Positions 32,713 through 42,681 are shown, numbered from the stretch's first letter. The stretch is DNA of 64,000 nucleotides from Microvirga puerhi (GCF_020089865.1 NZ_JAIRBM010000006.1:1-64000); one strand, 5' to 3'. Notes: generated from the letters alone by a model not told the origin. Program-made: numbers and translations.

Positions 32713-34176
32713 TTATCCCAGGCGGCTGACAAATCCGACGAAACGCCTCACCCAGGGATTCTGCGCCGATGGCTTCAGAAATTCCACTGCGGCACTTTTC
32801 GTGATCTCGGACAGCGTAGGATATGGATAGACCAGTCCTGCCAGATCGGAAACTTTTAGATTTCGCGCCATTGCAAGGACCCAGGGCATAATCAGCTCAC
32901 CGGCGCGAGGGCCTGCGATCGTACACCCCAGGATTTGGCCGTTGGGCGTCACGACGGCCTTGAGATGACCGGTCGAACAGCGCTCTGCCAATGCCCGATC
33001 GTTATCCACAAATGCCCAGCGGAGGATGCGGATTTCCCGATGGCGGACGCGTGCCTCTTCTTCTGCGAAGCCAACGGATGCAAGCTCGGGATCCGTAAAC
33101 GTGGCTCTTGGAACAGGAGCAGCCCCAAGCCTGGCGGGAAGGCGGAACAAGACCCTGCGGAGCACGAGTTCCGCATGGTGACTGGCCGCATGAATGGAAA
33201 ATTCGCTTCCGCCGATACAGTCGCCAACGGCGTAGATCCTCCGGTTCGTCGTCCGTAGGCCCCGATCCACCCAAATTCCGGATGGACCGGCCTCGACGGC
33301 CGCGTTCCCAAGCCCCAGCCCTTCCAGATCCATTTTGCGACCGGTTGCTACGAGCAGATGGCTTGCCGCCAGGACCTCTTCCCCGCTCTCAGTCTGCAAC
33401 ACCAATGCGAAGGCTCCATTCGGCTTCCCTTCGATTCTGGAAACGGCAACGCCGGTCCGGACCGATACTCCTTCGGCTCGAAGCGCCCGCTCGACGACAG
33501 CAGTCATCTCGGGATCTTCATGCGGGAGAATGCGGCTTTCGGATTCCAGCACCGAAACCTGGGCACCGAAGCGGCGATAGGCCTGAGCCATCTCAAGGCC
33601 GAAGGCATTGCCACCGAGAATCGCCAGATGTTCCGGCTTCGCCTGAAGGCTGCCGATCGTCGCGGCCGTGAGGCACGACACGCCATCAATTTCCGGAATA
33701 TCCGGGATCGCCGGCTTCGAGCCGACAGCGATGACGAAACGCCGCGGCCGGACGAGAACCTCGCCCGCCGCTAGGGTCCGGCGGTCGATGAATCGGCCCC
33801 TCGCCTCGATGACATGGATACCCATAGCCCGGTAGCGCTCGTGCGACGTCATCGGTGCGAGGGACTTCACGACCTCCCGGACATGTCCCGCGACCGCGAC
33901 AAAATCGACGGCGGGCTCGTCCCCCGAGCCTATGCCGAAGCCGCGCGCCCGGCGCCCAGCATCTGCCTGCCGGGCGGCAGCGATGAAGGCCTGATGGGCA
34001 ATACGGTCTGTCTCGACGCTCGTTTCTCCTGCGTGCTCGTTATCGACGAGGACGACGCTCACCCCGAGCGCAGCGGCGGCAGAGGCAATCAGGAGGCCTG
34101 CCCGCGAGCAACCGATCACGCAGAGATCGGGCTTGAGGACACCCTGTTTTCGGGCAGCTTCGTTCGATGCGGTCAC
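32713..34176 (-). CDS. Pyridine nucleotide-disulfide oxidoreductase-like flavoprotein lacking the redox cysteines
   Basis: 487 residues. The FAD motif is LCVIGCSRAGLLIASAAAALGVSVVLVD, the NAD(P) motif is LAILGGNAFGLEMAQAYRRFG, the second FAD motif is RIYAVGDCIGG, and the dimerisation domain (TFTDPELASVGFAEEEA to YPYPTLSEITKSAA) is complete. Where dihydrolipoamide dehydrogenase and mercuric reductase have GGDCLNxGCVPSK, this protein reads AGETSVETDRIAH, so both active-site cysteines are gone; the partner histidine motif reads YPTLSE. It should still bind FAD and NAD(P)H. The GTG at 34176 is preceded by GAGGAG and overlaps the upstream short gene. Catalysing a disulfide reaction is unlikely. 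Confidence 0.85.
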   Translation of the reverse strand: MTASNEAARKQGVLKPDLCVIGCSRAGLLIASAAAALGVSVVLVDNEHAGETSVETDRIAHQAFIAAARQADAGRRARGFGIGSGDEPAVDFVAVAGHVREVVKSLAPMTSHERYRAMGIHVIEARGRFIDRRTLAAGEVLVRPRRFVIAVGSKPAIPDIPEIDGVSCLTAATIGSLQAKPEHLAILGGNAFGLEMAQAYRRFGAQVSVLESESRILPHEDPEMTAVVERALRAEGVSVRTGVAVSRIEGKPNGAFALVLQTESGEEVLAASHLLVATGRKMDLEGLGLGNAAVEAGPSGIWVDRGLRTTNRRIYAVGDCIGGSEFSIHAASHHAELVLRRVLFRLPARLGAAPVPRATFTDPELASVGFAEEEARVRHREIRILRWAFVDNDRALAERCSTGHLKAVVTPNGQILGCTIAGPRAGELIMPWVLAMARNLKVSDLAGLVYPYPTLSEITKSAAVEFLKPSAQNPWVRRFVGFVSRLG

Positions 34177-34298
34177 GCTCGCTCCTCGTTGTGACCCTGC
34201 CACCATCGGAACAGGATCGGGGACAGCGCCAGGATACTCGGGACCGCCAGGGCAATCATCCGTTCCGTGGTGAGACGGCTCCGCAGGTCCGGTGTCAC
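34173..34298 (-). CDS. Short membrane peptide, 41 residues, upstream of flavoprotein
   Basis: From a GTG at 34298 the frame reads VTPDLRSRLTTERMI, then a hydrophobic stretch ALAVPSILALSPILF, then RWWQGHNEERA and stop. The third codon positions are strongly GC-rich, as in real genes here. Its TGA overlaps the GTG of the flavoprotein gene by 4 bp, indicating translational coupling. A shorter version could start at the internal ATG. No family is recognised. Confidence 0.5.
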   Translation of the reverse strand: MTPDLRSRLTTERMIALAVPSILALSPILFRWWQGHNEERA

Positions 34299-34734
34299 TC
34301 AGCAATCGCCCACTCCGGATGCCGCCATGGTGACGGACCAAATTCTCAAGGACTAGGTTGCGGTGACGCCCCGCGGGAAGGCATCTCAGCATCGAGGAGG
34401 GTGAACGCACAGACAGGTATTGTCGCACCGGCCCGAGGCCCTGCTCCCCATCGCTCCGCTCGCTGACCGTCAAGCTTTTACTTCAGCGTTTCTGTTATCT
34501 AGAATGGACGCCGACAAAGGCCGAACAGGTCACTTCCTCGTGAGAGCTGTTTTCGAGGAGGCTAGAGACCCGAGCAGCGTTGACTTTGCGCCGCCCTTCC
34601 GTCATAAGCCCGCAAGCTGACGGCGCTCATTATGGGCGCTGATCGTTTTTTCGAGACAGTTTCGGGGTTTCCCCACAAATCCAGACGGGCGCGAGCCTTC
34701 GAGCACCGCTGCCCCATTCGACCGGAGATGAGCC
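34299..34734 (+). promoter_or_regulatory. Intergenic region containing the rpmH promoter
   Basis: 436 bp without a supported gene. TTGACT (34580-34585) and TCATAA (34602-34607) with a 16-bp spacer are a plausible sigma-70 promoter giving a 120-nt leader for rpmH. Nothing else could be assigned. Confidence 0.5.
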
Positions 34735-34869
34735 GTGAAAAGGACGTATCAACCGAGCAAGCTCGTTCGCAAGCGCCGCCATGGCTTCCGTGCGCGCATG
34801 GCGACCAAGGGTGGCCGTAAGGTCATCGCTGCTCGCCGCGCCCATGGCCGCAAGCGCCTTTCGGCGTAA
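34735..34869 (+). CDS. rpmH: 50S ribosomal protein L34
   Basis: 44 residues: [20 protein letters not shown], then [24 protein letters not shown], the universal L34 sequence. The GTG at 34735 is preceded by GGAGATGAG. It is the first gene of the rpmH-rnpA-yidC operon typical of bacteria; rnpA follows after 21 bp. Confidence 0.97.
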   Translation: MKRTYQPSKLVRKRRHGFRARMATKGGRKVIAARRAHGRKRLSA

Positions 34870-34890
34870 TCCGGCGTTCAGGGCAGACCG

Positions 34891-35334
34891 GTGCGCGACG
34901 CTCGCGCAGGTTCGGTCGGGCGCCTGACGAAACGATCTGATTTCGTTGCGGCGGCCTCTGGCCGCCGCTTTCATACGGAGCGGATGACGGTCCAAGGCCG
35001 CCTGCGGGACGACGAAGACACTGGCCATCTGGCCAATCCCCTGCGGATCGGGCTGACGGTGACCAAGCGGGTCGGTCATGCGACCGAGCGCAATCGGATC
35101 AAGCGGCGTCTTAGAACCGCATGCCGCACGGCAGGTCTAGATTATGCCGGCATTCATGCCGATATCGTGGTGATCGGACGACGTGACATCCTCACCGCTG
35201 ATTACGACCAGCTGATTGACGACCTTCAGCGGGCCTTGCGTATCGTCACCAAGCCGAGAACGGCGCGGCCCGAGGGCCGCTCTATCCCCTCCTCACCTCC
35301 TAACGGCGAGCGTCGCGGACATTCCCATGCGTAA
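34891..35334 (+). CDS. rnpA: Ribonuclease P protein component
   Basis: 147 residues. The RNase P signature is [27 protein letters not shown]. The N-terminal [16 protein letters not shown] is the substrate-leader binding region. The protein helps the catalytic RNA process tRNA 5' ends. A GTG start is used. The proline/arginine-rich C-terminal extension (about 120-147) overlaps the yidC start by 8 bp. Confidence 0.94.
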   Translation: MRDARAGSVGRLTKRSDFVAAASGRRFHTERMTVQGRLRDDEDTGHLANPLRIGLTVTKRVGHATERNRIKRRLRTACRTAGLDYAGIHADIVVIGRRDILTADYDQLIDDLQRALRIVTKPRTARPEGRSIPSSPPNGERRGHSHA

Positions 35335-37177
35335 CGAGAACAAAAACCTCATCGTCGCCATCGTGCTGTCGATGGTGGTTTTGATTGGCTGGCAGTATTT
35401 CTTTGCCGCCCCGGAGGCCGAAAAGCAGCGTCAGGCAGCGCAGACGGCTCAGCAGCACGCTGCGACACAGACCAACCCGCCCGCGCCGACGCCAAGCCAA
35501 GCAGGTGGGCCTTCCGCGCCGGTCCCCGGCACGGTTCCGGCGACTCCTGCCGCTCCGGTGGTGGAATCACGTGAGGCGGCACTGGCCCGTTCGCCGCGTC
35601 TTCCGATCGAGACGCCCGCGATCATCGGCTCCATCAATCTGCGTGGGGGCCGCGTCGACGACGTGGCCTTGCGGACCTATCACGAGACGGTCGATCCCCA
35701 GAGTCCGAACATCGTTCTCCTCTCGCCCTCCGGTAGTCAGAACCCCTACTATGCGGAATTCGGCTGGGTCGGCGCGCAGGCCGATGCCGTCCCGGGCCCG
35801 AACACCATCTGGACGGCTGACAAGGACAAGCTGACGCCTGCGAGCCCCGTGACTCTTTCATGGGACAACGGCAAGGGGCAGGTCTTCCGTCGCACTGTCT
35901 CGGTGGACGACAAGTTCATGTTCACCGTGAAGGATTCGGTCGAGAACCACGGTTCCGATCCCGTCACCCTTCATCCCTACGGCCTCGTCTCCCGCCACGG
36001 CCGGCCGACGACGCTCGGCTATTACGTTCTTCATGAAGGCATGATCGGCGTTCTCGGCGACCAGGGCCTGCAAGAATACACCTATACCAAGCTGGACAAG
36101 GAAAGCCCGGTCTCGGGACAGAATGTCGTCGGCCGGGTCTGGGACAACGTGACCGGCGGCTTTGTCGGTATCACGGACAAATACTGGGCTGCGGCGGTCG
36201 TCCCGGATCAGGGGCAGGCCTATCAGGGCTCCTTCACTGTCCGGCAGGATCCGACTGGCCCGACCTACCAGGCGAATATCCTGGGCGCGACCCAGACCGT
36301 GCAGCCCGGCGCCACCGCGGAAATGACGCAGCGCCTCTTCGCAGGTGCCAAGGAGGTCGCGACCGTCGACCAGTACGCCACCAACCTGCAGATCAAGAAC
36401 TTCGATCTGCTGATCGACTGGGGCTGGTTCTATTTCATCACGAAGCGGCTCTTCCAGGTCCTGGACTTCTTCTACAAGCTCTTCGGCAATTTCGGCGTGG
36501 CGATCCTGCTCGTCACCGTGATCCTGAAGATCCTGTTCTTCCCGCTCGCCAATAAGTCCTACGCCTCCATGGCGAAGATGAAGGCCGTGCAGCCGGAAAT
36601 GGCGGCGATTCGCGAGCGCTATGCCGACGACAAGATGAAGCAGCAGCAGGCGCTGATGGAGCTTTATCGCAAGGAGAAGATCAATCCGGTGGCGGGCTGC
36701 TGGCCCGTGCTGATCCAGATCCCGGTCTTCTTCGCGCTCTACAAGGTGCTCTTCGTCACCATCGAAATGCGCCATGCTCCGTTCTTCGGCTGGATTCGCG
36801 ACCTCGCTGCGCCGGATCCGACCTCGGTCTTCAACCTGTTCGGCCTGCTGCCCTTCAACCCGGGCGCCGTTCCGGTCATCGGCCACTTCCTCATGCTCGG
36901 CGCCTGGCCGCTGATCATGGGCGTGACCATGTGGCTGCAGATGAAGATGAATCCCGAGCCGCCGGACCCGGTTCAGAAGCAGGTCTTCTCGTGGATGCCG
37001 GTGATCTTCACCTTCATGCTCGGCTCGTTCCCGGCCGGTCTCGTGATCTACTGGGCTTGGAACAATCTGCTCTCCGTAACCCAGCAGGCCTTCATCATGA
37101 AGCGCAACGGTGTCCGGATCGAACTGGTGCACAACTTGCGCAACATGTTCGGCAAGAAGGCAGCGGCCAAGGGCTGA
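35327..37177 (+). CDS. yidC: Membrane protein insertase YidC
   Basis: 616 residues. An N-terminal membrane anchor ([20 protein letters not shown]), a low-complexity A/P/T linker (about 35-75), and the periplasmic beta-supersandwich domain (about 90-350) precede the conserved five-helix insertase core (about 370-600). The core includes [65 protein letters not shown] and [21 protein letters not shown]. The ATG at 35327 is the true start; the frame is open further upstream but only inside rnpA. Confidence 0.97.
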   Translation: MRNENKNLIVAIVLSMVVLIGWQYFFAAPEAEKQRQAAQTAQQHAATQTNPPAPTPSQAGGPSAPVPGTVPATPAAPVVESREAALARSPRLPIETPAIIGSINLRGGRVDDVALRTYHETVDPQSPNIVLLSPSGSQNPYYAEFGWVGAQADAVPGPNTIWTADKDKLTPASPVTLSWDNGKGQVFRRTVSVDDKFMFTVKDSVENHGSDPVTLHPYGLVSRHGRPTTLGYYVLHEGMIGVLGDQGLQEYTYTKLDKESPVSGQNVVGRVWDNVTGGFVGITDKYWAAAVVPDQGQAYQGSFTVRQDPTGPTYQANILGATQTVQPGATAEMTQRLFAGAKEVATVDQYATNLQIKNFDLLIDWGWFYFITKRLFQVLDFFYKLFGNFGVAILLVTVILKILFFPLANKSYASMAKMKAVQPEMAAIRERYADDKMKQQQALMELYRKEKINPVAGCWPVLIQIPVFFALYKVLFVTIEMRHAPFFGWIRDLAAPDPTSVFNLFGLLPFNPGAVPVIGHFLMLGAWPLIMGVTMWLQMKMNPEPPDPVQKQVFSWMPVIFTFMLGSFPAGLVIYWAWNNLLSVTQQAFIMKRNGVRIELVHNLRNMFGKKAAAKG

Positions 37178-37200
37178 TTGCCTAGAAGAGCCGCATGATC

Positions 37201-37233
37201 ATCCCCGGGGCCCTTCCCCGGGGATATTTTTTT
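37201..37233 (+). terminator. Intrinsic terminator of the rpmH-rnpA-yidC operon
   Basis: Perfect 10-bp stem ATCCCCGGGG/CCCCGGGGAT with a 5-nt loop, followed by A and seven T. Confidence 0.93.
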
Positions 37234-37253
37234 GCGACGGAGGCCAAGCCCAT

Positions 37254-37415
37254 GTGGACCGGTCCCGATCCCTGGTCACCCACGCCTGCTTCGAGGACGA
37301 GCTGCTCGAGGCGATTCTGGCGGTCTGCTGGTGGGATCGGAATCTGGAAAAGATCACGTGCAACCCGAACGCCGTCCGGGGGGTGAATCTCGACACGCTG
37401 AAGCGTGCCGCCTGA
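37254..37415 (+). pseudogene. C-terminal remnant of a CatB/Vat-type (XAT) acetyltransferase
   Basis: The frame reads FEDELLEAILAVCWWDRNLEKI, then ITCNPNAVRGVNLDTLKRAA and stop. The WWD...EKI...N...LDTLK pattern matches the C-terminal helix of xenobiotic acetyltransferases (CatB-related, left-handed beta-helix). The hexapeptide-repeat catalytic body is missing, so only about 50 residues remain. A GGAGG and a GTG at 37254 would allow expression of the fragment. The family match is from pattern memory. Confidence 0.5.
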
Positions 37416-37429
37416 ATCGTCCGTTCGCG

Positions 37430-38014
37430 TCACGTCGCCATCAGGTCGTTCAGCTTCATGTGCTGCAGCAGCATGATGGTCTTGCCGTCGATGATCCCGC
37501 CCCTTTCGATCATCGCCAGAGCTTCGTCGAGGGTCGGCTCCAGGACCTCGATGTCCTCCCCTTCCTCCTCCGCCCCGCCCCCTGCTCCGATACGATCCCG
37601 GGCATCGTAGCAGGCCACGAAGAACACGAGCTGCTCCGTGACGCTGCCGGGGCTCATGAAGGCCTGCATGACGCGCTTCGGATCCCGCAGCCGGTAGCCG
37701 AGTTCCTCCTCGGCCTCCCGGCGAATGCAGGTCTCCGGGTCGCGATCGTCGAGAAGGCCGGCGCAGGCCTCGATCAGCGGCGCAGGATGGCCGCTGACAT
37801 AGGCGGGCAGCCGGAATTGTCGAACCAGCAGGACGGTCTGGCGGGTCGGATCGTAGGGCAGAATGACGGCGCCGTTGCCGCGATCATAGGTTTGGCGGAC
37901 CTGCCGTTCGATCCGCCCATCCCGACGAGTATAGTCGAACGTCACCTTTTTCAGGATGGCCCAATCGTCCGACAGGACTTCCACAGAATGGATCTGGACC
38001 GGATCTGCTTTCAT
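37430..38014 (-). CDS. NUDIX hydrolase, NudK/ADP-ribose pyrophosphatase type
   Basis: 194 residues. The Nudix box is GLLDDRDPETCIRREAEEELGY (about 85-106) with REAEEEL intact. The upstream VRQFRLPAY and downstream PGSVTEQLVFFVACYD fit the GDP-mannose/ADP-sugar pyrophosphatase group (NudK, TIGR00052). It hydrolyses a nucleoside diphosphate sugar; the exact substrate is not certain. Confidence 0.85.
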   Translation of the reverse strand: MKADPVQIHSVEVLSDDWAILKKVTFDYTRRDGRIERQVRQTYDRGNGAVILPYDPTRQTVLLVRQFRLPAYVSGHPAPLIEACAGLLDDRDPETCIRREAEEELGYRLRDPKRVMQAFMSPGSVTEQLVFFVACYDARDRIGAGGGAEEEGEDIEVLEPTLDEALAMIERGGIIDGKTIMLLQHMKLNDLMAT

Positions 38015-38177
38015 GGGAACTCCTCACGTGGCATTCACAGTGACATGTCGCAACCCGGCATCAGAACCATGAGAGCACCCCAATTGCACTCCTATACATT
38101 CATGGGGCAGAGCTACATTTTCTGCGGAGCAATGGCCCCTAGATTCAACACAGTGCAAAATTGCTGCGGCAGTAACC

Positions 38178-39710
38178 ATGGACCAAGCTCGCCCCAACCT
38201 GACGTCATCACAGGAGCCAGAGGTGCCGCGTGAAGTCGAGCTCAAGCTTGAGCTTGCATCCGGCACCCTGGACGACCTTCTGGCGCATTCCGTCCTGAAA
38301 AAAGCAAAGCCACTTGCCGACCAGAGTGGGATCCTGCGTGCCACCTACTTCGACACGCCCGAGCTTGCCCTCCGTCAGCGGCAACTCTCTCTCCGAATCA
38401 GGGAGAAGGACGGCCACCTGATTCAGACCCTCAAGGCGAGCGGCGAAGAGAGCGGTCCTGCCCTTGACCGGAAGGAGTGGGAGTGCCCGGTCAAGGAGGG
38501 CCTCGATCTCGATATGCTCTCCGATACGCCCCTGGCTGACTTGCTCGCGGACGCGGCCCTCCGAGAAAGCCTGCTCCCTCTTTTCATGATCGAGACCCGT
38601 CGGCGGGTTTTTTCCCTCGAGAGGGACGGCGCCCTGATTGAGCTGAGTCTGGACCAAGCCGCCGCGATCGCGGGTCAGCAGCACCTTCCCTTCACGGAGG
38701 TCGAGCTGGAGCTGAAACGGGGGGACACATCCGCGCTCTTCTCCATTGCCCTCGATCTCCAGGATGGCATGCCGCTGCGGCTCTCGACCCTCACGAAATC
38801 CGAACGAGGGTATCGCCTTCTGGGGGCCGACACCGCGACCTCGGTCAAGGCCAAAGAGATTGCTATTCAGCCGCACATGAGCAGCGAGAAGGCTTTCCAG
38901 CTGGCGGCCAGAGCCTGTCTTTTCCAGGTCATTCAGAATGAGGAAATCCTGCGCCGGACCCGAGCGCCGGAGGCTCTTCATCAGATGCGTGTCGGGACAA
39001 GACGCCTCAAGGCAGCGGTAGCGCTGTTCGAGCCTCTGGTGGACGACCGAGAGAGCAAGGCGGTCCGAAAACGTCTGCGCTGGATCGGCCGAAAGCTTGG
39101 CCATGTGCGCGATATGGATGTTTACGTCCACACATTGCGGGAAACCGGGCCTGATCTGGACAGGGAGGCCCTGAATGAGGCCGAACGCGAACGCGCCAAG
39201 GCCTACGAAGCTCTGCTGAAGACCCTGGAGAAACGGCGTTTCATGCGTTCCGTCCTGTGGCTTGCGGCCTGGATCGAGGCAGGGCAATGGCATTTCCGCA
39301 GGAAGCAGCGCGTTCAGGAGGCGCGGGCGATCCCGGCGACGGACCGGGCGAGCACCGAGCTGCAGCGTCGCTGGAAGCGGATCCGCAAAGGCGCCCGGCG
39401 CCTGCCGGATCTGGATGCCGAGCGGCGCCATAAGCTACGCATCAGGATCAAGGAGCTGCGCTACGGCCTCGAATTCTTCGCAGCGACCTTCCCGGCGAAA
39501 CAGGCTGAGAGACGCCGCCAGTCGATGCTGAGCAACCTCCAAGACCAGCAGGATGAACTCGGCGAGATGAACGACATCATCATGGCCGAAAAGCTTTTTC
39601 CGGCGCACGGCGCGGAGAAGTCACAGGCCACGCGGATGAAGAGGCTCGAGACGCGTGCCGAGGCCTCCGCCCGCAAGTTGGTGAAGGCAAAACCGTTCTG
39701 GAATGTTTAG
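38178..39710 (+). CDS. CYTH and CHAD domain protein (inorganic triphosphatase-like)
   Basis: 510 residues. The CYTH domain (about 15-215) begins with the ExExK signature EVELKLEL and has ATYFDTPELALRQRQLSLRIREK. The CHAD domain (about 235-500) is an alpha-helical, histidine-rich region with LHQMRVGTRRLKAAVALF, RKLGHVRDMDV and RHKLRIRIKELRYGLEFF. E. coli YgiF-type proteins of this layout hydrolyse inorganic triphosphate; CHAD binds polyphosphate. A GCACGCC/GGCGTGC hairpin follows the stop. Confidence 0.92.
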   Translation: MDQARPNLTSSQEPEVPREVELKLELASGTLDDLLAHSVLKKAKPLADQSGILRATYFDTPELALRQRQLSLRIREKDGHLIQTLKASGEESGPALDRKEWECPVKEGLDLDMLSDTPLADLLADAALRESLLPLFMIETRRRVFSLERDGALIELSLDQAAAIAGQQHLPFTEVELELKRGDTSALFSIALDLQDGMPLRLSTLTKSERGYRLLGADTATSVKAKEIAIQPHMSSEKAFQLAARACLFQVIQNEEILRRTRAPEALHQMRVGTRRLKAAVALFEPLVDDRESKAVRKRLRWIGRKLGHVRDMDVYVHTLRETGPDLDREALNEAERERAKAYEALLKTLEKRRFMRSVLWLAAWIEAGQWHFRRKQRVQEARAIPATDRASTELQRRWKRIRKGARRLPDLDAERRHKLRIRIKELRYGLEFFAATFPAKQAERRRQSMLSNLQDQQDELGEMNDIIMAEKLFPAHGAEKSQATRMKRLETRAEASARKLVKAKPFWNV

Positions 39711-39752
39711 GCACGCCTTGAACAACGGCGTGCAAGCACCGATAAGGGGCTC

Positions 39753-40409
39753 ATGACAGACACGGTACCAGAAACGGACCCCTTTCTCGAAATCGGCCGC
39801 AAGCTCTTTGCCGGCGAGGCCGATTTCAAATGGGCCGCGAATTCCCTGCAGAACCTGCCGCCCATGGGGCCGATCGAGATCGCCTTCGCGGGACGCTCCA
39901 ATGTCGGCAAGTCGAGCCTCGTGAACGCCCTCACGGGACGAAACACCCTTGCCCGCACGTCCCATACGCCCGGGCGGACCCAGCAGCTCAACTTCTTCGA
40001 TATCGGAGGACGTTTCCAGCTCGTCGACATGCCGGGCTACGGCTATGCGGCCGTCGAAAAGGAGAAGGTGCAGGCCTGGACCAAGCTGATCCACGACTAC
40101 CTCCGCGGACGGGCGAGCCTCGCCCGCGTCTATGTCCTGATCGATGCCAGGCACGGCATCAAGCCCGTCGACGAGAATGTGCTCGAAACCTTGGACAAGG
40201 CCGCGGTCTCCTACCAGATCGTGCTGACGAAAGCGGACGAGCTGAAGAAGGGCGAGATCGAGAAGTGCCTAGCCGACACGGCGCAGAAGATCGCCAAGCG
40301 CGCTGCAGCCTACCCGGTCATCGTGCCGACCTCGAGCCGCACGACTGCGGGTATCTCAGAGCTGCGCGCCCATATCGCCCGTCTTCTGGACGAGCGGGGC
40401 CAGGGATGA
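39753..40409 (+). CDS. yihA: Ribosome biogenesis GTPase YihA/YsxC (EngB)
   Basis: 218 residues. GTPase motifs: G1 GRSNVGKSS (about 50), G2 TSHTPGRT, G3 DMPGYG, G4 TKAD and G5-like SSR. It assists 50S subunit assembly. The C-terminus overlaps the DUF423 gene by 4 bp (ATGA). Confidence 0.95.
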   Translation: MTDTVPETDPFLEIGRKLFAGEADFKWAANSLQNLPPMGPIEIAFAGRSNVGKSSLVNALTGRNTLARTSHTPGRTQQLNFFDIGGRFQLVDMPGYGYAAVEKEKVQAWTKLIHDYLRGRASLARVYVLIDARHGIKPVDENVLETLDKAAVSYQIVLTKADELKKGEIEKCLADTAQKIAKRAAAYPVIVPTSSRTTAGISELRAHIARLLDERGQG

Positions 40410-40777
40410 CCGTGCCCGATCGGCTTCTGTTGGTTGCTGCGGGCCTGGCAGGCTGCTTGGGCGTCGCCTTGTCGGCGGCCGCGGCTCACGTGACGGGCGG
40501 TGGGAATCTGCTCACGGCGGCGCAATTCCTTCTGTTCCATGCGCCGGCGCTCCTTGCGCTGTCCGCCTTGGGAGCCGGCGGCCTCCTGCATCCGCGGCTT
40601 GCGCGCCTTTCAGGGGTCGTCCTTCTTCTCGGGCTTGTGCTGTTCTGCGGCGATCTCTCCCGCCGCACCCTTTCCGGACTTCCCCTGGTGCCCATGGCCG
40701 CACCGACGGGAGGCGTTCTTCTCATGATCGGTTGGCTGCTCGCAGGAGCCTCCGGCCTTCTTCACCGGAGATCGTGA
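40406..40777 (+). CDS. DUF423 membrane protein
   Basis: 123 residues, four hydrophobic helices ([78 protein letters not shown]). The HA...FHA...FCGDL pattern is that of DUF423 (YgdD). Function unknown. Coupled to yihA by an ATGA overlap. Confidence 0.82.
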   Translation: MTVPDRLLLVAAGLAGCLGVALSAAAAHVTGGGNLLTAAQFLLFHAPALLALSALGAGGLLHPRLARLSGVVLLLGLVLFCGDLSRRTLSGLPLVPMAAPTGGVLLMIGWLLAGASGLLHRRS

Positions 40778-40862
40778 GACCGCCCTCCTCGGGATTCGGC
40801 CAACTCATCATGGGAAAGCGGATCCGGTTTTCCATGTGAAACGATACGTCGCTTGAAATGGG

Positions 40863-40914
40863 AGAGCATCGAACGGGGCCCAAAAGTGCATTCCACTTTC
40901 GAGCCTGATGCTCT
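40863..40914. repeat. Palindromic intergenic element, nested inverted repeats
   Basis: Outer arms AGAGCATC (40863-40870) and GATGCTCT (40907-40914) enclose inner arms AAAGTG (40883-40888) and CACTTT (40894-40899). The inner AAAGTG...CACTTT and the outer GATGCTCTAG form resemble short dispersed palindromes common in Hyphomicrobiales intergenic DNA. Only one copy of this type is in the window, so dispersal is not shown here. Confidence 0.5.
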
Positions 40915-40956
40915 AGAACCCTCGCCGTTCCGTTCACTCTCGCGCCGGGGCCCTTC

Positions 40957-41871
40957 ATGTCCAATGCCAACCCTGCAGCCCAGCAGCTGCCCGACGTCCA
41001 CGTGCAAGCCGAAGTGCTGGTGCAGGCTCTTCCGCATATGCAGCGCTACGACCAGCAGGTCGTGGTGATCAAGTACGGCGGCCATGCCATGGGCGACCGA
41101 GCCGCTGCCGAGGATTTCGCCGAGGACGTGGTGCTGCTCGAACAATCGGGAATCAAGCCCATCGTGGTTCATGGCGGTGGACCGCAGATCGGCAAGATGC
41201 TCGACAAGCTCGGGATCAAGTCCGAATTCAGAGCCGGGCTGCGCGTGACCGACGAGGCCACCGTCGAGGTCGTGGAGATGGTCCTCGCCGGATCCATCAA
41301 CAAGCAGATCGTCGGCTGGATCGGGGCCGAGGGCGGCAAGGCCGTGGGCCTATGCGGCAAGGACGGCAACATGGTCACGGCCCGCAAGGTGACGCGAACC
41401 GCCGTCGACCCGGATTCCAACATCGAGAAGGTGGTGGATCTCGGCTTCGTCGGAGAGCCCGAATCCGTCAATCGGGCGGTTCTGGATCAGGTCCTGAGCG
41501 CCGAGCTGATTCCGGTCCTGGCTCCCGTGGCCGTGGGGCGCGACGGACAGACCTACAACGTCAATGCCGACACCTTCGCAGGTGCCATCGCGGGGGCAAT
41601 GATGGCCAAGCGCCTCCTGCTCCTGACGGACGTTCCCGGCGTGCTCGACAAGAACAAGAATCTCATTCCTGACATGACCATCGACGATTGCCGCCGCCTC
41701 ATCGCCGACGGCACGATCACCGATGGCATGATCCCGAAGATCGAGACCTGCATCTATGCCCTGGAGCGGGGCGTGGAGGCCGTGGTCATCCTCGACGGAA
41801 AGGTACCACATGCGGTCCTGCTCGAGCTTTTCACGGATCATGGCGCCGGCACCATGATCCGCCGGGGGTAG
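40957..41871 (+). CDS. argB: N-acetylglutamate kinase
   Basis: 304 residues of amino acid kinase fold. Motifs: [13 protein letters not shown] (phosphate loop), [38 protein letters not shown], and [13 protein letters not shown] plus [14 protein letters not shown] at the end. It catalyses the second step of arginine synthesis, phosphorylating N-acetylglutamate. The long C-terminal and N-terminal extensions fit arginine-sensitive forms. Start ATG at 40957. Confidence 0.96.
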   Translation: MSNANPAAQQLPDVHVQAEVLVQALPHMQRYDQQVVVIKYGGHAMGDRAAAEDFAEDVVLLEQSGIKPIVVHGGGPQIGKMLDKLGIKSEFRAGLRVTDEATVEVVEMVLAGSINKQIVGWIGAEGGKAVGLCGKDGNMVTARKVTRTAVDPDSNIEKVVDLGFVGEPESVNRAVLDQVLSAELIPVLAPVAVGRDGQTYNVNADTFAGAIAGAMMAKRLLLLTDVPGVLDKNKNLIPDMTIDDCRRLIADGTITDGMIPKIETCIYALERGVEAVVILDGKVPHAVLLELFTDHGAGTMIRRG

Positions 41872-41949
41872 GTCTCTTCAAAACCGGCCATCCAGTGCCT
41901 ATATTACCGGAATGGGGCCGCATCGGCCCCATTGCCATCTCTGGGTGCC

Positions 41950-42681
41950 ATGAAAGCTCTGCCGATCGACGAAAAACTGTCCCTTAGGGAAGCAAGGGAC
42001 TTCTCCCATGTGGATACGTGGATCTTCGACCTCGATAACACGCTCTATCCCCACACGTCCCGTGTCTGGCCGCAGGTGGACGAACGGATCACTCTGTATA
42101 TCGCAGATCTTTTCGGGATCGACGGCATCTCGGCACGAGCATTGCAGAAGTATTTCTATCATAAATACGGCACGACCCTGCGGGCCCTGATCGATGAATA
42201 CAATATCGATCCTTATGATTTCCTCGACTTCGCGCATGACATCGACCACACGGATATCGCCCTGGACGCTCGTCTGGGGACTGCGATCGAAAAACTGCCG
42301 GGCCGCAAGCTGATTCTGACCAACGGCTCCCGCAAGCATGCGGAGAACGTGGCCAGGAAGATCGGCATTCTCGATCATTTCGAGGACGTATTCGATATCG
42401 CTGCCGCCAATTTCGTGCCCAAGCCGGACCGCCGCGCCTATGAGAGCTTCCTCGACAAACATGCGGTAGAGCCCAAGCAGGCGGCCATGTTCGAGGATAT
42501 CGCCAAGAACCTGATCGTTCCCCATGACCTAGGGATGACCACCACCCTCGTCGTGCCCAGGACCGCCGACCCCTTCCGCGAGGAATTCGAGCAGGAAGCC
42601 GTGAGGGCCCAGCACATCGACCATGTCACGGACGATCTGGCAGGCTTCCTGCACGGGGGTGTCCTGCCGATTCGCCTATAG
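41950..42681 (+). CDS. HAD-superfamily pyrimidine 5'-nucleotidase-like hydrolase
   Basis: 243 residues. HAD motif I is FDLDNTLYPHTSRVWPQ (about 25), motif II LTNGSRKHAE, motif III KPDRRAY and motif IV MFEDIAKNL. The DLDNTLYP...NGS layout matches the pyrimidine 5'-nucleotidase/phosphoglycolate-phosphatase subgroup (TIGR01993, Sdt1-like). The ATG at 41950 is chosen; an upstream TTG would give six more residues. Confidence 0.85.
   Translation: MKALPIDEKLSLREARDFSHVDTWIFDLDNTLYPHTSRVWPQVDERITLYIADLFGIDGISARALQKYFYHKYGTTLRALIDEYNIDPYDFLDFAHDIDHTDIALDARLGTAIEKLPGRKLILTNGSRKHAENVARKIGILDHFEDVFDIAAANFVPKPDRRAYESFLDKHAVEPKQAAMFEDIAKNLIVPHDLGMTTTLVVPRTADPFREEFEQEAVRAQHIDHVTDDLAGFLHGGVLPIRL

Noticed and set aside
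35858..37132. Minus-strand open frame of 424 codons
   Set aside because: Shadow of yidC, rich in H, D and R as expected from the reverse frame of a conserved gene.
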